Shown: one piece after another, positions 25,215-32,993 of the stretch | Numbering within the stretch: the first letter of the stretch is position 1 | Layout: the number at the start of each line of letters is the position of its first letter | DNA from: Chitinophaga pinensis | Lineage (GTDB): Bacteria; Bacteroidota; Bacteroidia; Flavobacteriales_D; Crocinitomicaceae | DNA length: 64,000 nucleotides | Assembly (NCBI GenBank): GCA_945902745.1 | Contig: CAMDNE010000001.1 | Coordinates: 124,001-188,000 of the forward strand | Reading direction: 5' to 3' | Notes under the pieces: generated by a model | Databases searched by the model: none | The model's input: only the letters and a program-made list of their open reading frames with translations | What the model was told of the DNA's origin: nothing | Position numbers and translations under genes: made by a program

Positions 25215-25706
25215 ATGAATACACCTTTAGCATGGTATTTTGCAGGCCCGTTAATTGGACTGATTGTACCTTTATTATTGATTTTACGTGAAAAACAATT
25301 CGGAATTTCATCGAGTTACCGTTTCATTGGAGCGACTTTATTACCGAAGATTAAGTATTTCAATTATTCAAAAGAACAAGACCGTTGGCAAATTCACTTT
25401 GCACTGGGATTGATTCTTTCTGGATTTGCAGCATTTCAACTATTTGGAGCGTTTGATAAAGTTGTGATTCAACCAGTATTAGATTACGAAAAAGCAGCAG
25501 TTACTATTTACGATGTGAAAAATGGCTTACAATTCTTCTTAGGTGGAATTTTAGTTGGATTTGGAGCACGTTATGCAAACGGATGCACGGCTGGACATTG
25601 TATAATGGACGTTTCACAATTTGCTACAAGTTCAATTATTGCCACCGTTTCCTTTTTTGTCGGAGGATTAATCGGCTCGCTATTTATCAATCCAATTATT
25701 TTTTAA
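25215..25706 (+). CDS. YeeE/YedE half-transporter (thiosulfate-type), first subunit
   Basis: The 163-aa membrane protein has four or five hydrophobic segments and the YeeE/YedE signature GGILVGFGARYANGCTAGHCI, whose Cys residues line the sulfur path in the full-length thiosulfate transporter. At about half the length of E. coli YeeE, it probably pairs with the next gene. It lies 4 bp after hom in the methionine operon, which suits import of a reduced sulfur compound (thiosulfate or similar) for homocysteine synthesis. The substrate is inferred from family and context. Confidence 0.85.
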   Translation: MNTPLAWYFAGPLIGLIVPLLLILREKQFGISSSYRFIGATLLPKIKYFNYSKEQDRWQIHFALGLILSGFAAFQLFGAFDKVVIQPVLDYEKAAVTIYDVKNGLQFFLGGILVGFGARYANGCTAGHCIMDVSQFATSSIIATVSFFVGGLIGSLFINPIIF

Positions 25707-25707
25707 G

Positions 25708-26127
25708 ATGTTTAAATTTATCATTACACTACTTTTAGGATTCGCTTTCGGATTAATTCTATTGGCTTCTCAAGCATTTTCATGGTTCCGAATTCAAGAA
25801 ATGTTTCACTTCCAATCGTTTCACATGTTTGGGTTACTTTTTTCTGCCATTGGAACGTCTGCAGTGTTCTTGTTTATTATCAAAAGGAAGAAAATTAAAT
25901 CAGCGCAAGGAAATCAAATTGAAGTCAAACCAAAGAAACTGGAATTAAAAGCCAACATTATTGGCGGACTTATTTTTGGACTTGGATGGTCAATTTCTGG
26001 CGCTTGTTCAGCCCCAGTTTATATTCTAGTTGGACTTCATTGGCAAATAGGATTGATTCTATTGGCTGGTGCATTTACGGGAACAGTTATATTTGGATTG
26101 CTAAAAGGAAAAAATGGACTACTTTGA
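25708..26127 (+). CDS. YeeE/YedE half-transporter (DUF6691-like), second subunit
   Basis: The 139-aa membrane protein has hydrophobic segments at both ends, a short basic loop (KRKKIKSAQGNQIEVKPKK), and the second-half signature GGLIFGLGWSISGACSAPVYILVG. The Cys in SGACSAP corresponds to the conserved cysteine of the family's second repeat. Its ATG follows the previous stop by one base, so the pair is co-translated. The operon appears to end in the 74-bp repeat array that follows. Confidence 0.82.
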   Translation: MFKFIITLLLGFAFGLILLASQAFSWFRIQEMFHFQSFHMFGLLFSAIGTSAVFLFIIKRKKIKSAQGNQIEVKPKKLELKANIIGGLIFGLGWSISGACSAPVYILVGLHWQIGLILLAGAFTGTVIFGLLKGKNGLL

Positions 26128-26135
26128 TTTAATCT

Positions 26136-26540
26136 AAAACTCCAGAGGAGTTAAATGTTTGCAGCGACGGATGAAATCCGTCGTGGAAAAATTATTGAGA
26201 ACGAGTATTAAAACTCCAGAGGAGTTAAATGTTTGCAGCGACGGATTAGATCAGTAGTGGGAAAAATTATGAGAACGAGTATTAAAACTCCAGAGGAGTT
26301 AAATGTTTGCAGCGACGGATGAAATCCGTAGTGGAAAAATTAATGAGAACGAGTATTAAAACTCCAGAGGAGTTAAATGTTTGCAGCGACGGATGAAATC
26401 CGTAGTGGAAAAATTATGAGAACGAGTATTAAAACTCCATAGGAGTTAAATGTTTGTAGCGACGGATGAAATCCGTCGTGAAAAAAAGATCGAGAATCAG
26501 TTTTGGCATGTGTTTTTGATTAAAAACCATGACAAAACTA
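26136..26540. repeat. Five-copy 74-bp tandem array plus third hairpin (dispersed repeat copy 2)
   Basis: The unit AAAACTCCAGAGGAGTTAAATGTTTGCAGCGACGGATGAAATCCGTCGTGG...GAGAACGAGTATT starts at 26136, 26210, 26284, 26358 and 26431 (periods 74, 74, 74, 73). Each unit holds two hairpins. The second copy has lost pairing in the second hairpin (GGATTAGATCAGTAG). After the fifth copy the array runs into the third hairpin, which ends CATGACAAAACTA as in copies 1 and 3. There is no spacer diversity, so this is not CRISPR. It fills the 456-bp gap between the permease and OsmC genes. Confidence 0.92.
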
Positions 26541-26583
26541 AAATAGAGGAAACACAGGGGGGATTAAATAAATTACCGAAAAC

Positions 26584-26997
26584 ATGAAGTTAAAGCTGAA
26601 AAGAATCGAAGCGCCATTTGTTCTTGAATTGAATAATGAAAATGGAAGTACTGTAATAATCGATGCAAATCCATCTATCGGAGGTAAAGGTTTGGGATTT
26701 CGACCAATGGAATTGTTAGCGGGTTCGTTGGCAAGTTGCGCCTCAATCGATGTAATTTCAATTTTGAAAAAGCAACGCATTGAACTTGCTTCTTATACGA
26801 TAGATATTGTTGCAAAACGATCTGAAGGTGTTCCATCTCCATTTGAAAGCATTCAGCTGAATTTTGAATTTGATAATTCAGTTGATTTGGAGAAAGCAAA
26901 AAAAGCCATCGATTTATCGTTAGAGAAATACTGCTCAGTTTCGGCCAGTTTAAAGGATGAAATAACCATTACTTATTCAATCAATTCAAATTTGTAA
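26584..26997 (+). CDS. OsmC family protein
   Basis: The 137-aa protein has the OsmC/YhfA-type pattern GFRPMELLAGSLASCASIDVISILKKQRIEL with the first reactive Cys (about residue 56), and LEKYCSVSASLKDEITITY with the second. In this fold the pair reduces peroxides or binds persulfide. It lies 17 bp before the MetZ-type gene and inside the sulfur cluster. That placement would suit a role in handling reactive sulfur or peroxide during sulfur assimilation, but this is inferred from position only. Confidence 0.88.
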   Translation: MKLKLKRIEAPFVLELNNENGSTVIIDANPSIGGKGLGFRPMELLAGSLASCASIDVISILKKQRIELASYTIDIVAKRSEGVPSPFESIQLNFEFDNSVDLEKAKKAIDLSLEKYCSVSASLKDEITITYSINSNL

Positions 26998-27014
26998 AAC
27001 CCATTTCCTTGCTT

Positions 27015-28181
27015 ATGAAAAAAGAAACAGAATCAATTCGAATTCAGTCAAAAAAATCTTCGTTTAACGAACATTCGACGCCTTTATATCTTACAAGTAG
27101 CTATGTTTTTGAAGATGCGGAAGACATGCGAGCACAATTTGCGGAAGAAAAGGAAGGAGAAATTTACTCGCGTTACGCCAATCCAAATGTGCAAGAGTTC
27201 ATTGATAAAATGGCCAACTTAGAAAACGCAGAAGGTGGATGGGCAACAGCCTCGGGAATGGCAGCAGTTTTTTCTTTTTTTGGTGCGTTATTATCATCTG
27301 GTGATCACATTGTTTCCGCTCGATCGGTGTTCGGTTCAACGCATCGCTTGTTCACAGAGATTTTACCGAAATGGGGAATTACAACATCATATGTTGATTT
27401 TGATGATTATGAAGGTTATGAAAATGCGATTACTGCCTCGACAAAAATTCTTTATTTAGAAACACCAAGTAATCCAGGATTGGATATCATTGACCTTAAA
27501 AAAGTTGCTGAAATTTGCAAAAGGAAGCAAATTCTTTTTGCAGTTGACAATTGTTTTGCGACACCAATAATTCAGCGCCCATTGGATTTTGGTGCCGATG
27601 TTTCGATTCATTCAGCTACAAAATACATTGATGGTCAAGGCAGAACAATGGGAGGAATAATACTTTCTTCGTCTGAGATTATTGAAAAGATTAAAGCTTT
27701 CGCCCGCCACACTGGTCCAGCACTGAGTCCTTTCAACGCTTGGGTATTGTCAAAATCTTTAGAAACATTAGATGTACGCATGGAACGCCATTGTAAAAAT
27801 GCACTAGAAATAGCAAAAAGATTGGAATGTCATCCAGCTATTTCATGGGTGAAATATCCGTTTTTGCCTTCTCATCCACAATATAAAATTGCCACCGAAC
27901 AAATGTCGAGTGGTGGTGGAATCGTTTCTTTTGAATTAAAAAATGGTTTGTCTGCCGGAAAGAATTTTTTAGACAGTTTAAAACTATTTTCCTTAACAGC
28001 AAATTTGGGAGATACGAGAAGCATTGCTACACATCCAGCATCCACAACCCATTCTAAACTAACGCAAGAGCAAAGGACGGATGTTGGCATCAGTGATGGA
28101 TTGGTTCGACTTTCAATCGGCTTAGAGCATGTTGAAGATATTTGGGCTGATTTAATTGGCGCTTTGGAAAAGGCTAATTGA
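27015..28181 (+). CDS. metZ: MetZ-type O-acyl-homoserine sulfhydrylase
   Basis: This PLP enzyme of the Cys/Met metabolism family joins sulfide to activated homoserine to give homocysteine. I prefer ATG 27015 (MKKETESIRIQ) over 27009. It is 388 aa, with STPLYLTSSYVFEDAEDM, YSRYANPNVQEF, ATASGMAAVFSFF, the Asp pocket LFAVDNCFATP, the PLP lysine in VSIHSATKYIDGQG (about residue 205) and SIGLEHVEDIWADL. The order of motifs is closest to MetZ. With MetX nearby the substrate is probably O-acetylhomoserine, although MetZ is named for the succinyl ester. The exact substrate cannot be read from sequence. Confidence 0.88.
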   Translation: MKKETESIRIQSKKSSFNEHSTPLYLTSSYVFEDAEDMRAQFAEEKEGEIYSRYANPNVQEFIDKMANLENAEGGWATASGMAAVFSFFGALLSSGDHIVSARSVFGSTHRLFTEILPKWGITTSYVDFDDYEGYENAITASTKILYLETPSNPGLDIIDLKKVAEICKRKQILFAVDNCFATPIIQRPLDFGADVSIHSATKYIDGQGRTMGGIILSSSEIIEKIKAFARHTGPALSPFNAWVLSKSLETLDVRMERHCKNALEIAKRLECHPAISWVKYPFLPSHPQYKIATEQMSSGGGIVSFELKNGLSAGKNFLDSLKLFSLTANLGDTRSIATHPASTTHSKLTQEQRTDVGISDGLVRLSIGLEHVEDIWADLIGALEKAN

Positions 28182-28233
28182 ATGTTTCTAAAACTTCGTG
28201 TACTAAATTGAAATTAATTAAAGTTTATCCTTT

Positions 28234-28340
28234 TAACTCCAGCGGAGTTAAATAGCGCAATGACGGATGTAATCCGTCATGGGGAAAAAAGAGAATTCAG
28301 TTTTGGCGTGTGTTTTTGATAAAAAACCATGACAAAACTA
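28234..28340. repeat. Three-hairpin dispersed repeat, copy 3
   Basis: TAACTCC-AGC-GGAGTTA, TGACGGAT-GTA-ATCCGTCA and AGTTTTGGCGTG...AAAAAACCATGACAAAACT are in the same order as copies 1 and 2. Base changes in hairpins 1 and 2 (AGC loop, TGACGGAT/ATCCGTCA) are compensated, so the fold is kept. It lies just after the MetZ gene. Confidence 0.85.
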
Positions 28341-28452
28341 ATTTTGTAAAACTATTTGAATAATCAAATATTAGAATTGACAAACATTCAACTAGAAACA
28401 AGTATTTTTGGTTTGGTATTTGTAAACCGCTTGACATCTTAAAAATCACACT

Positions 28453-29661
28453 ATGAAAACAATCCTTACTCTTTGCCTTTTTATTGGTTCTATTTCCGTT
28501 GTATCTGCTCAAAATGTTGATGACAATAAAGTGAATTTCCCTTATATTCAATTACCATTACAAAAGATAAATCCTGCTTATACAAAATATGAGGTGCGTA
28601 CAAACCATGTTTACAAAAGTGCAAATAACGATAGTTTAGCTTTATATAACTTGAAAAAAGAGACAGCTCAGAATACGTATAATCTTCAATATGCAACATG
28701 GTTAGAGCAAAAGAAAGTTGTTGAAAGAGCCTATTTAACGCAAATGGCTGCATACGAAAAAGCAATTAATACTGGAACGGTTGCAACTGCACCGGCAAAT
28801 CCAATTTATCCAATTGCACCTGTATTTGTGCCCTTAGACAAAATAAAATTGAATTCGGAGCTTTCGGATAGCGATGTTAATTCAGTAATGGTATTGCAAG
28901 GATTTGAAAAAGGACTTGGTGGTTCTATAGTTACCATAGATGTTTTTCCAATCCGTTCAGTTAAAATTATTGAAACAAAAACTGGTTCTGGAGCGACAAC
29001 AAAATATGAGTATAAATGTCAATACATTTTACCAATTCAATTAACGTTTGAAACACCAACCGAAGGAAAATTGTATTCAAAAGTATTGTTCGATAATATT
29101 CAGAATTATACAATGAAATCGTATTCAAGTAAATATGAATACCAAGCTTGGTATCTAGATAATGCTGAAAAGTTTTTTGTTGATATGGAACGCGATGTGC
29201 GCAAAACAGCAATTAACGAATCAAATCAAATTTTGAATAATGAGTTTGGATTCGTGAAATCAACGCGAAGTACTGAAATTTATACGGTAAAAAAGTACAA
29301 AGATTACGAGTATTCAGATGTTGTTGCAGCTTTCACAATGACAACACAAGCATTTACTTTAGTAGGAAAAGATCGCAATAGAGCGAGTGCAATTGCGAAA
29401 TTAGATTTAGCGATCGATAAATGGAAATCTATCTTGGAAGAAAGTAATTTATACGATGAAAAAGCTAGAGTAAACGATAAAATTACAGCAATGATTCAAT
29501 GTAATTTAGCCGAATTATTGATTTGGAAAGGTGATTTTGATCAAGCCGAATTATACGTTAATCTCGCATTAAACAGTAAAGTATTCAAATTCAAAAATCA
29601 AGCTGAACGCGTTCAAGGGTTTTATGCCGATCAAAAATTAAGATGGGGCGTACATTTTTAA
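28453..29661 (+). CDS. Secreted protein of unknown function with C-terminal helical (TPR-like) region
   Basis: The 402-aa protein has a signal peptide (LCLFIGSISVVSAQN). Residues about 60-120 form a charged helical segment (YNLKKETAQNTYNLQYATWLEQKK) followed by a Pro/Ala linker (APANPIYPIAPVFVP). The centre is beta-rich. The C-terminus (RNRASAIAKLDLAIDKWKSILEE ... AELLIWKGDFDQAELYVNLAL) has the helix-turn-helix spacing of one or two TPR units. No enzyme motif or T9SS tail is seen. It may act as a periplasmic scaffold. It is monocistronic, ending at the hairpin after 29697. Confidence 0.65.
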   Translation: MKTILTLCLFIGSISVVSAQNVDDNKVNFPYIQLPLQKINPAYTKYEVRTNHVYKSANNDSLALYNLKKETAQNTYNLQYATWLEQKKVVERAYLTQMAAYEKAINTGTVATAPANPIYPIAPVFVPLDKIKLNSELSDSDVNSVMVLQGFEKGLGGSIVTIDVFPIRSVKIIETKTGSGATTKYEYKCQYILPIQLTFETPTEGKLYSKVLFDNIQNYTMKSYSSKYEYQAWYLDNAEKFFVDMERDVRKTAINESNQILNNEFGFVKSTRSTEIYTVKKYKDYEYSDVVAAFTMTTQAFTLVGKDRNRASAIAKLDLAIDKWKSILEESNLYDEKARVNDKITAMIQCNLAELLIWKGDFDQAELYVNLALNSKVFKFKNQAERVQGFYADQKLRWGVHF

Positions 29662-29696
29662 ATTGGTTAACGAAAGTTAAAATCAATTAATTTAAT

Positions 29697-29736
29697 GAAA
29701 GTCGGGTTGTGCAAACAGTCCGACTTTCGACTTTTC
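29697..29736 (+). terminator. Intrinsic terminator
   Basis: A perfect 9-bp stem GAAAGTCGG ... CCGACTTTC with a 14-nt loop is followed by GACTTTTCTG. It closes the 28453 transcription unit just before the promoter region of the FKBP genes. Confidence 0.75.
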
Positions 29737-29764
29737 TGATTATTTTTGTCGAAAATTTTAGAAC

Positions 29765-30364
29765 ATGACAGAAGAGATTAAAGCAGTAAGTTACTGCGTT
29801 GGAATGAGTATCGCAGGAAGCTTGATGGAACAAGGATTAGAAGGTATTTCTCCGGAAACAATGGCACAAGCAATTACAGATGCGTTTTCAGGAAAACAAC
29901 CACAATACACACCTGAAATGGCAAATACGATAATTCAAAATTATTTGCAAAATGCAGGCGAGCAAAAATATGCTCAAAACAAAGAAGTGGGTGAAGCTTT
30001 TTTACATGAAAATAAAACGAAACCAGGAATTCATACAACACCATCGGGACTTCAATATGAAATAGTAACAGAAGGAAATGGTGCAAAACCGTTAGCTTCT
30101 CAAACAGTTTCAGTTCATTATCATGGTTCCTTAATCGACGGTACTGTTTTCGATAGTTCTATCGAACGTGGTCAACCTGCAACATTTGGTGTACACCAAG
30201 TAATTCCAGGATGGACAGAAGCGCTACAATTGATGAATGTTGGTTCAAAATACAGATTGTACATTCCTCAAGAATTGTCTTATGGAGCGCATCCGCATCC
30301 TGGTGGACCAATCAAACCATTTAGTGCGTTGATTTTCGACGTTGAACTTTTAGAAATTGTTTAA
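29765..30364 (+). CDS. FKBP-type peptidyl-prolyl cis-trans isomerase, cytoplasmic (FklB-like)
   Basis: The 199-aa protein has no signal peptide. The first ~85 residues are a helical FKBP_N dimerisation domain (VSYCVGMSIAGSLMEQGLE). The FKBP catalytic domain follows: TTPSGLQYEIVTEGNGAKP, VSVHYHGSLIDGTVFDSS, VIPGWTEALQLMNVGSKYRLYIPQELSYGA. These are the aromatic and loop residues that form the active site. It catalyses proline isomerisation in folding proteins. A TATTTTTG -7 box lies at 29741-29748. The stop overlaps the next ATG by one base. Confidence 0.93.
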   Translation: MTEEIKAVSYCVGMSIAGSLMEQGLEGISPETMAQAITDAFSGKQPQYTPEMANTIIQNYLQNAGEQKYAQNKEVGEAFLHENKTKPGIHTTPSGLQYEIVTEGNGAKPLASQTVSVHYHGSLIDGTVFDSSIERGQPATFGVHQVIPGWTEALQLMNVGSKYRLYIPQELSYGAHPHPGGPIKPFSALIFDVELLEIV

Positions 30365-31305
30365 TGAATAAATTATTCTTTTTAATCTTTCCAGTTTTAT
30401 TGTTTAGCTGCGGAGATAAAACCAACGAGGAAGTTGAAGAAGTTGTAAAACTTGAAACACAAAAAGACCGTTTGTCTTATGTTTTGGGTGCAATGAATGC
30501 AAAAACAATCGTTGGGACGCAAGATCCAAATATTGATAAATTGGATTTAGAGCAAATTGCAATCGGCTTTGGTGATAATTTGAATGGGAATAAGCCAACA
30601 GATTGTGAAGCAACTTTGATTAAATTATTTGGACCTAATTTCCAAGATTTTGATTCAACTTACGCAAAAGAAGGTGCTCAATGTTTGGGTAAATTAACTG
30701 GTTATGCGTTTTATCAAGATATGATTAAAATGGATGGTCTTGCTTCTGTAGATATGAAAATGGTGAAAATTGGATTCAGACACGGTTTATTGAAAAAAGA
30801 CACGTTGATTGCTGAGACTGAAAAACAAGCAATTATTCAAAATTTCATCAAAGACTTGAATGTTAAAAATGGAAAAAGAATGATGGACAAAGCAAGTAAA
30901 ATCAAAGGTGCTCAAGTCTTTGAAAATGGCATTGTAATGGAAGTTATTTCTGAAGGTAAAGGTGGAAGCCCAAGCGCAACAGATGACGTGAAAGTTGAAT
31001 ATATTTTGACTTCGGCAATGGGCGATACTGTTCAAAGTTCTTACGAAATGAAAAAGAAACCTGGAGCACCTCAAGAAGCTGTTGCTTTGAAATTGAATGG
31101 TGGCGTGATTCCTGGCTGGTCATTCATCGTTCCGAAAATGAAAAAAGGAGGAAAGTATAGAATTTATGTTCCTTGGGAATTAGCTTATGGCGAAGAAATG
31201 GGAAGAGAATCACTTTGTTTTGTGATTGAACTTGTTGATTATGCGAAAGAAGGATCTTTTGTAAAGCCAAAAGCTCCAGCAGTTAATCCAACACAAGGAT
31301 TTTAA
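30364..31305 (+). CDS. FKBP-type isomerase lipoprotein
   Basis: The 313-aa protein starts with a lipoprotein signal (LIFPVLLFSCGDKTNEE), so it is anchored in the cell envelope. It has an FKBP_N-like helical region duplicated in part (LSYVLGAMNAKTIVGT; LGKLTGYAFYQDMI) and a C-terminal FKBP domain (VIPGWSFIVPKMKKGGKYRIYVPWELAYGEE). The catalytic domain is less canonical than its neighbour's: the usual FDSS segment reads VQSSYEMKKK, so isomerase activity may be weak. It is translationally coupled to the cytoplasmic FKBP (TAATG). Confidence 0.87.
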   Translation: MNKLFFLIFPVLLFSCGDKTNEEVEEVVKLETQKDRLSYVLGAMNAKTIVGTQDPNIDKLDLEQIAIGFGDNLNGNKPTDCEATLIKLFGPNFQDFDSTYAKEGAQCLGKLTGYAFYQDMIKMDGLASVDMKMVKIGFRHGLLKKDTLIAETEKQAIIQNFIKDLNVKNGKRMMDKASKIKGAQVFENGIVMEVISEGKGGSPSATDDVKVEYILTSAMGDTVQSSYEMKKKPGAPQEAVALKLNGGVIPGWSFIVPKMKKGGKYRIYVPWELAYGEEMGRESLCFVIELVDYAKEGSFVKPKAPAVNPTQGF

Positions 31306-31325
31306 CTAAGATAAAGATGTTTATA

Positions 31326-31350
31326 AAGGGTTTCGCAAGAAGCCCTTTTT
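31326..31350. terminator. Terminator between convergent genes
   Basis: AAAGGGTTT-CGCAAG-AAGCCCTTTTTT forms a hairpin with a T-run on the plus strand, and the A-rich 5' side gives a weaker signal on the minus strand. It lies 20 bp after the FKBP lipoprotein stop and just before the minus-strand stop at 31353. Confidence 0.8.
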
Positions 31351-31352
31351 TA

Positions 31353-31985
31353 TTACCAAGTTTCTTCAACAGGTTCTTCTTCTGTTTTTTTCGACTTCGA
31401 TTGTTTCTTATTGTGTGTTAAAGGGAAGAAAAAAGATATTCTATAAATTAATGGAATATAGCCTTGAATTGCCCCAGATTGAGCATTTTTAATCGGTATA
31501 GCGTAGGCACTTCTGAATGGGCTGTTTTTACTGTTAATTACATCATAATAAAGACCAACATTTAACCGTACAATTCCACTAAATTCTTTAGAAAATCCAG
31601 CGCAAATAAATAGAGTAGGTACCACTCTCTTAAATACTGCACTTGTGTCAATATAGGTATTAGCCGTTTTTAACACCTCCATTTCGAAGCCTCCGTATAT
31701 TACATTTTTATATCTCGCATGTAAAAAAAAACCACCCCCATAATTATTGTAGTGATATTTAGTCGCTGTATAATAACTACTTGTCCAATTTCTTTGGTAT
31801 CTAAATGATGGACCTAAAATCAAATTTTCATTCATCAAAAAACCAAATTTTGGTCCTATACCAAAAGCACCGCCCATTGTTGAAGCACCAAAAAAGCCAT
31901 CAAAGCCTATTTCTGTACCTTCAATTTTCTGTGAAAAAGAATTACATGAAACGAAAATCAAAAAGATTACAATAATTCTTTTCAT
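31353..31985 (-). CDS. Probable outer-membrane beta-barrel protein
   Basis: The 210-aa protein has a signal peptide (IIVIFLIFVSCNSFSQ). The mature part alternates aromatic and glycine residues (GFDGFFGASTMGGAFGIGPKFGFL, LILGPSFRYQRNWTSSYY, GFFLHARYKNVIYGGFEME), typical of small eight-strand barrels. It ends with a basic then acidic tail (NKKQSKSKKTEEEPVEETW), unusual after a barrel and perhaps periplasmic. No specific family is recognised and function is unknown. Confidence 0.65.
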   Translation of the reverse strand: MKRIIVIFLIFVSCNSFSQKIEGTEIGFDGFFGASTMGGAFGIGPKFGFLMNENLILGPSFRYQRNWTSSYYTATKYHYNNYGGGFFLHARYKNVIYGGFEMEVLKTANTYIDTSAVFKRVVPTLFICAGFSKEFSGIVRLNVGLYYDVINSKNSPFRSAYAIPIKNAQSGAIQGYIPLIYRISFFFPLTHNKKQSKSKKTEEEPVEETW

Positions 31986-32092
31986 ACAGTTATTTTTTTT
32001 GACAAAGATATGGCTTATTTATTTTTAAAAAGAATTGAATAGTTTCTTTTAATTATAGGTTCACAATCCTATATTTGTTTAAAATAACTTCC

Positions 32093-32971
32093 ATGATCCT
32101 ACTAGACGGTAAAACTACATCTGAAAACATTAGAAAAGAGCTTGGTGAAGCAATTCAACTTCGAAAAAGTAAAGGAATGAAAATTCCTCATTTGGTAGCT
32201 ATTTTAGTTGGTAATGATGGTGGATCAAAAACGTACGTCGAGGCAAAAGTTAAAGCATGTGAGCAAATTGGTTTTGAAAGTTCTTTGATTAGATACGATG
32301 AAACAATTTCTGAAAAAGAGTTGTTGGACAAAGTTCATTCGTTAAATATGGATGATGATATTGATGGATTTATAGTACAATTGCCACTTCCAAAGCATAT
32401 TGATGAAATGAAAGTCACAGAAGCAATCGATCCTAAAAAAGATGTCGATGGTTTTCACCCCATGAATTTAGGAAATATGGTATTAAATCTGCCTGGTTTC
32501 CTTCCTGCAACTCCGGCCGGAATAATTGAATTATTGAAAAGATATAAGATAGAAACTGAAGGGAAAAATTGCGTAGTTATTGGCCGAAGTAATATTGTTG
32601 GAATGCCATTAAGTATTATGCTCGCTAGAAATACAAACCCCGGAAATTGCACCGTTACGTTGACGCACAGTAAAACAAAAAATATCAAGGAAATTTGTCG
32701 GAATGCTGACATCATCATTGCTGCAATTGGTAAGCCTGATTTTGTAACCGCTGATATGGTTAAAAATGGAGCTGTTGTAATTGATGTAGGAACAACTAGA
32801 GTTGAAGACGCTTCAAAAGTAAGCGGTTGGAAACTAAAAGGCGATGTGAAATTCGACGAAGTAGCTGAAAAATGCTCTTATATTACTCCTGTTCCAGGTG
32901 GTGTAGGACCAATGACGATTGCCTCGTTAATGATTAATACATTAAGAGCAATGGAATTAAAAGGGAAATAA
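32093..32971 (+). CDS. folD: Bifunctional methylene-THF dehydrogenase / methenyl-THF cyclohydrolase
   Basis: FolD interconverts 5,10-methylene-, methenyl- and 10-formyl-THF. I chose ATG 32093 ([17 protein letters not shown]) because it matches the family start; the protein is 292 aa. Motifs are [14 protein letters not shown] with the catalytic Lys, [24 protein letters not shown], the Rossmann segment [19 protein letters not shown] and [16 protein letters not shown]. It would link the formate-derived 10-formyl-THF made by Fhs (60.9 kb) to serine and methyl supply. A -7 box TATATTTG at 32070-32077 gives a short leader. Confidence 0.96.
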   Translation: MILLDGKTTSENIRKELGEAIQLRKSKGMKIPHLVAILVGNDGGSKTYVEAKVKACEQIGFESSLIRYDETISEKELLDKVHSLNMDDDIDGFIVQLPLPKHIDEMKVTEAIDPKKDVDGFHPMNLGNMVLNLPGFLPATPAGIIELLKRYKIETEGKNCVVIGRSNIVGMPLSIMLARNTNPGNCTVTLTHSKTKNIKEICRNADIIIAAIGKPDFVTADMVKNGAVVIDVGTTRVEDASKVSGWKLKGDVKFDEVAEKCSYITPVPGGVGPMTIASLMINTLRAMELKGK

Positions 32972-32993
32972 TTTAGGATAAAATCAAAAGAAA

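Noticed and set aside
26136-26504. Regular 74-bp repeats that could suggest a CRISPR array
   Set aside because: The whole unit is repeated with no variable spacers, it contains two hairpins, and related single elements occur at 22331 and 28234. No cas genes are present.
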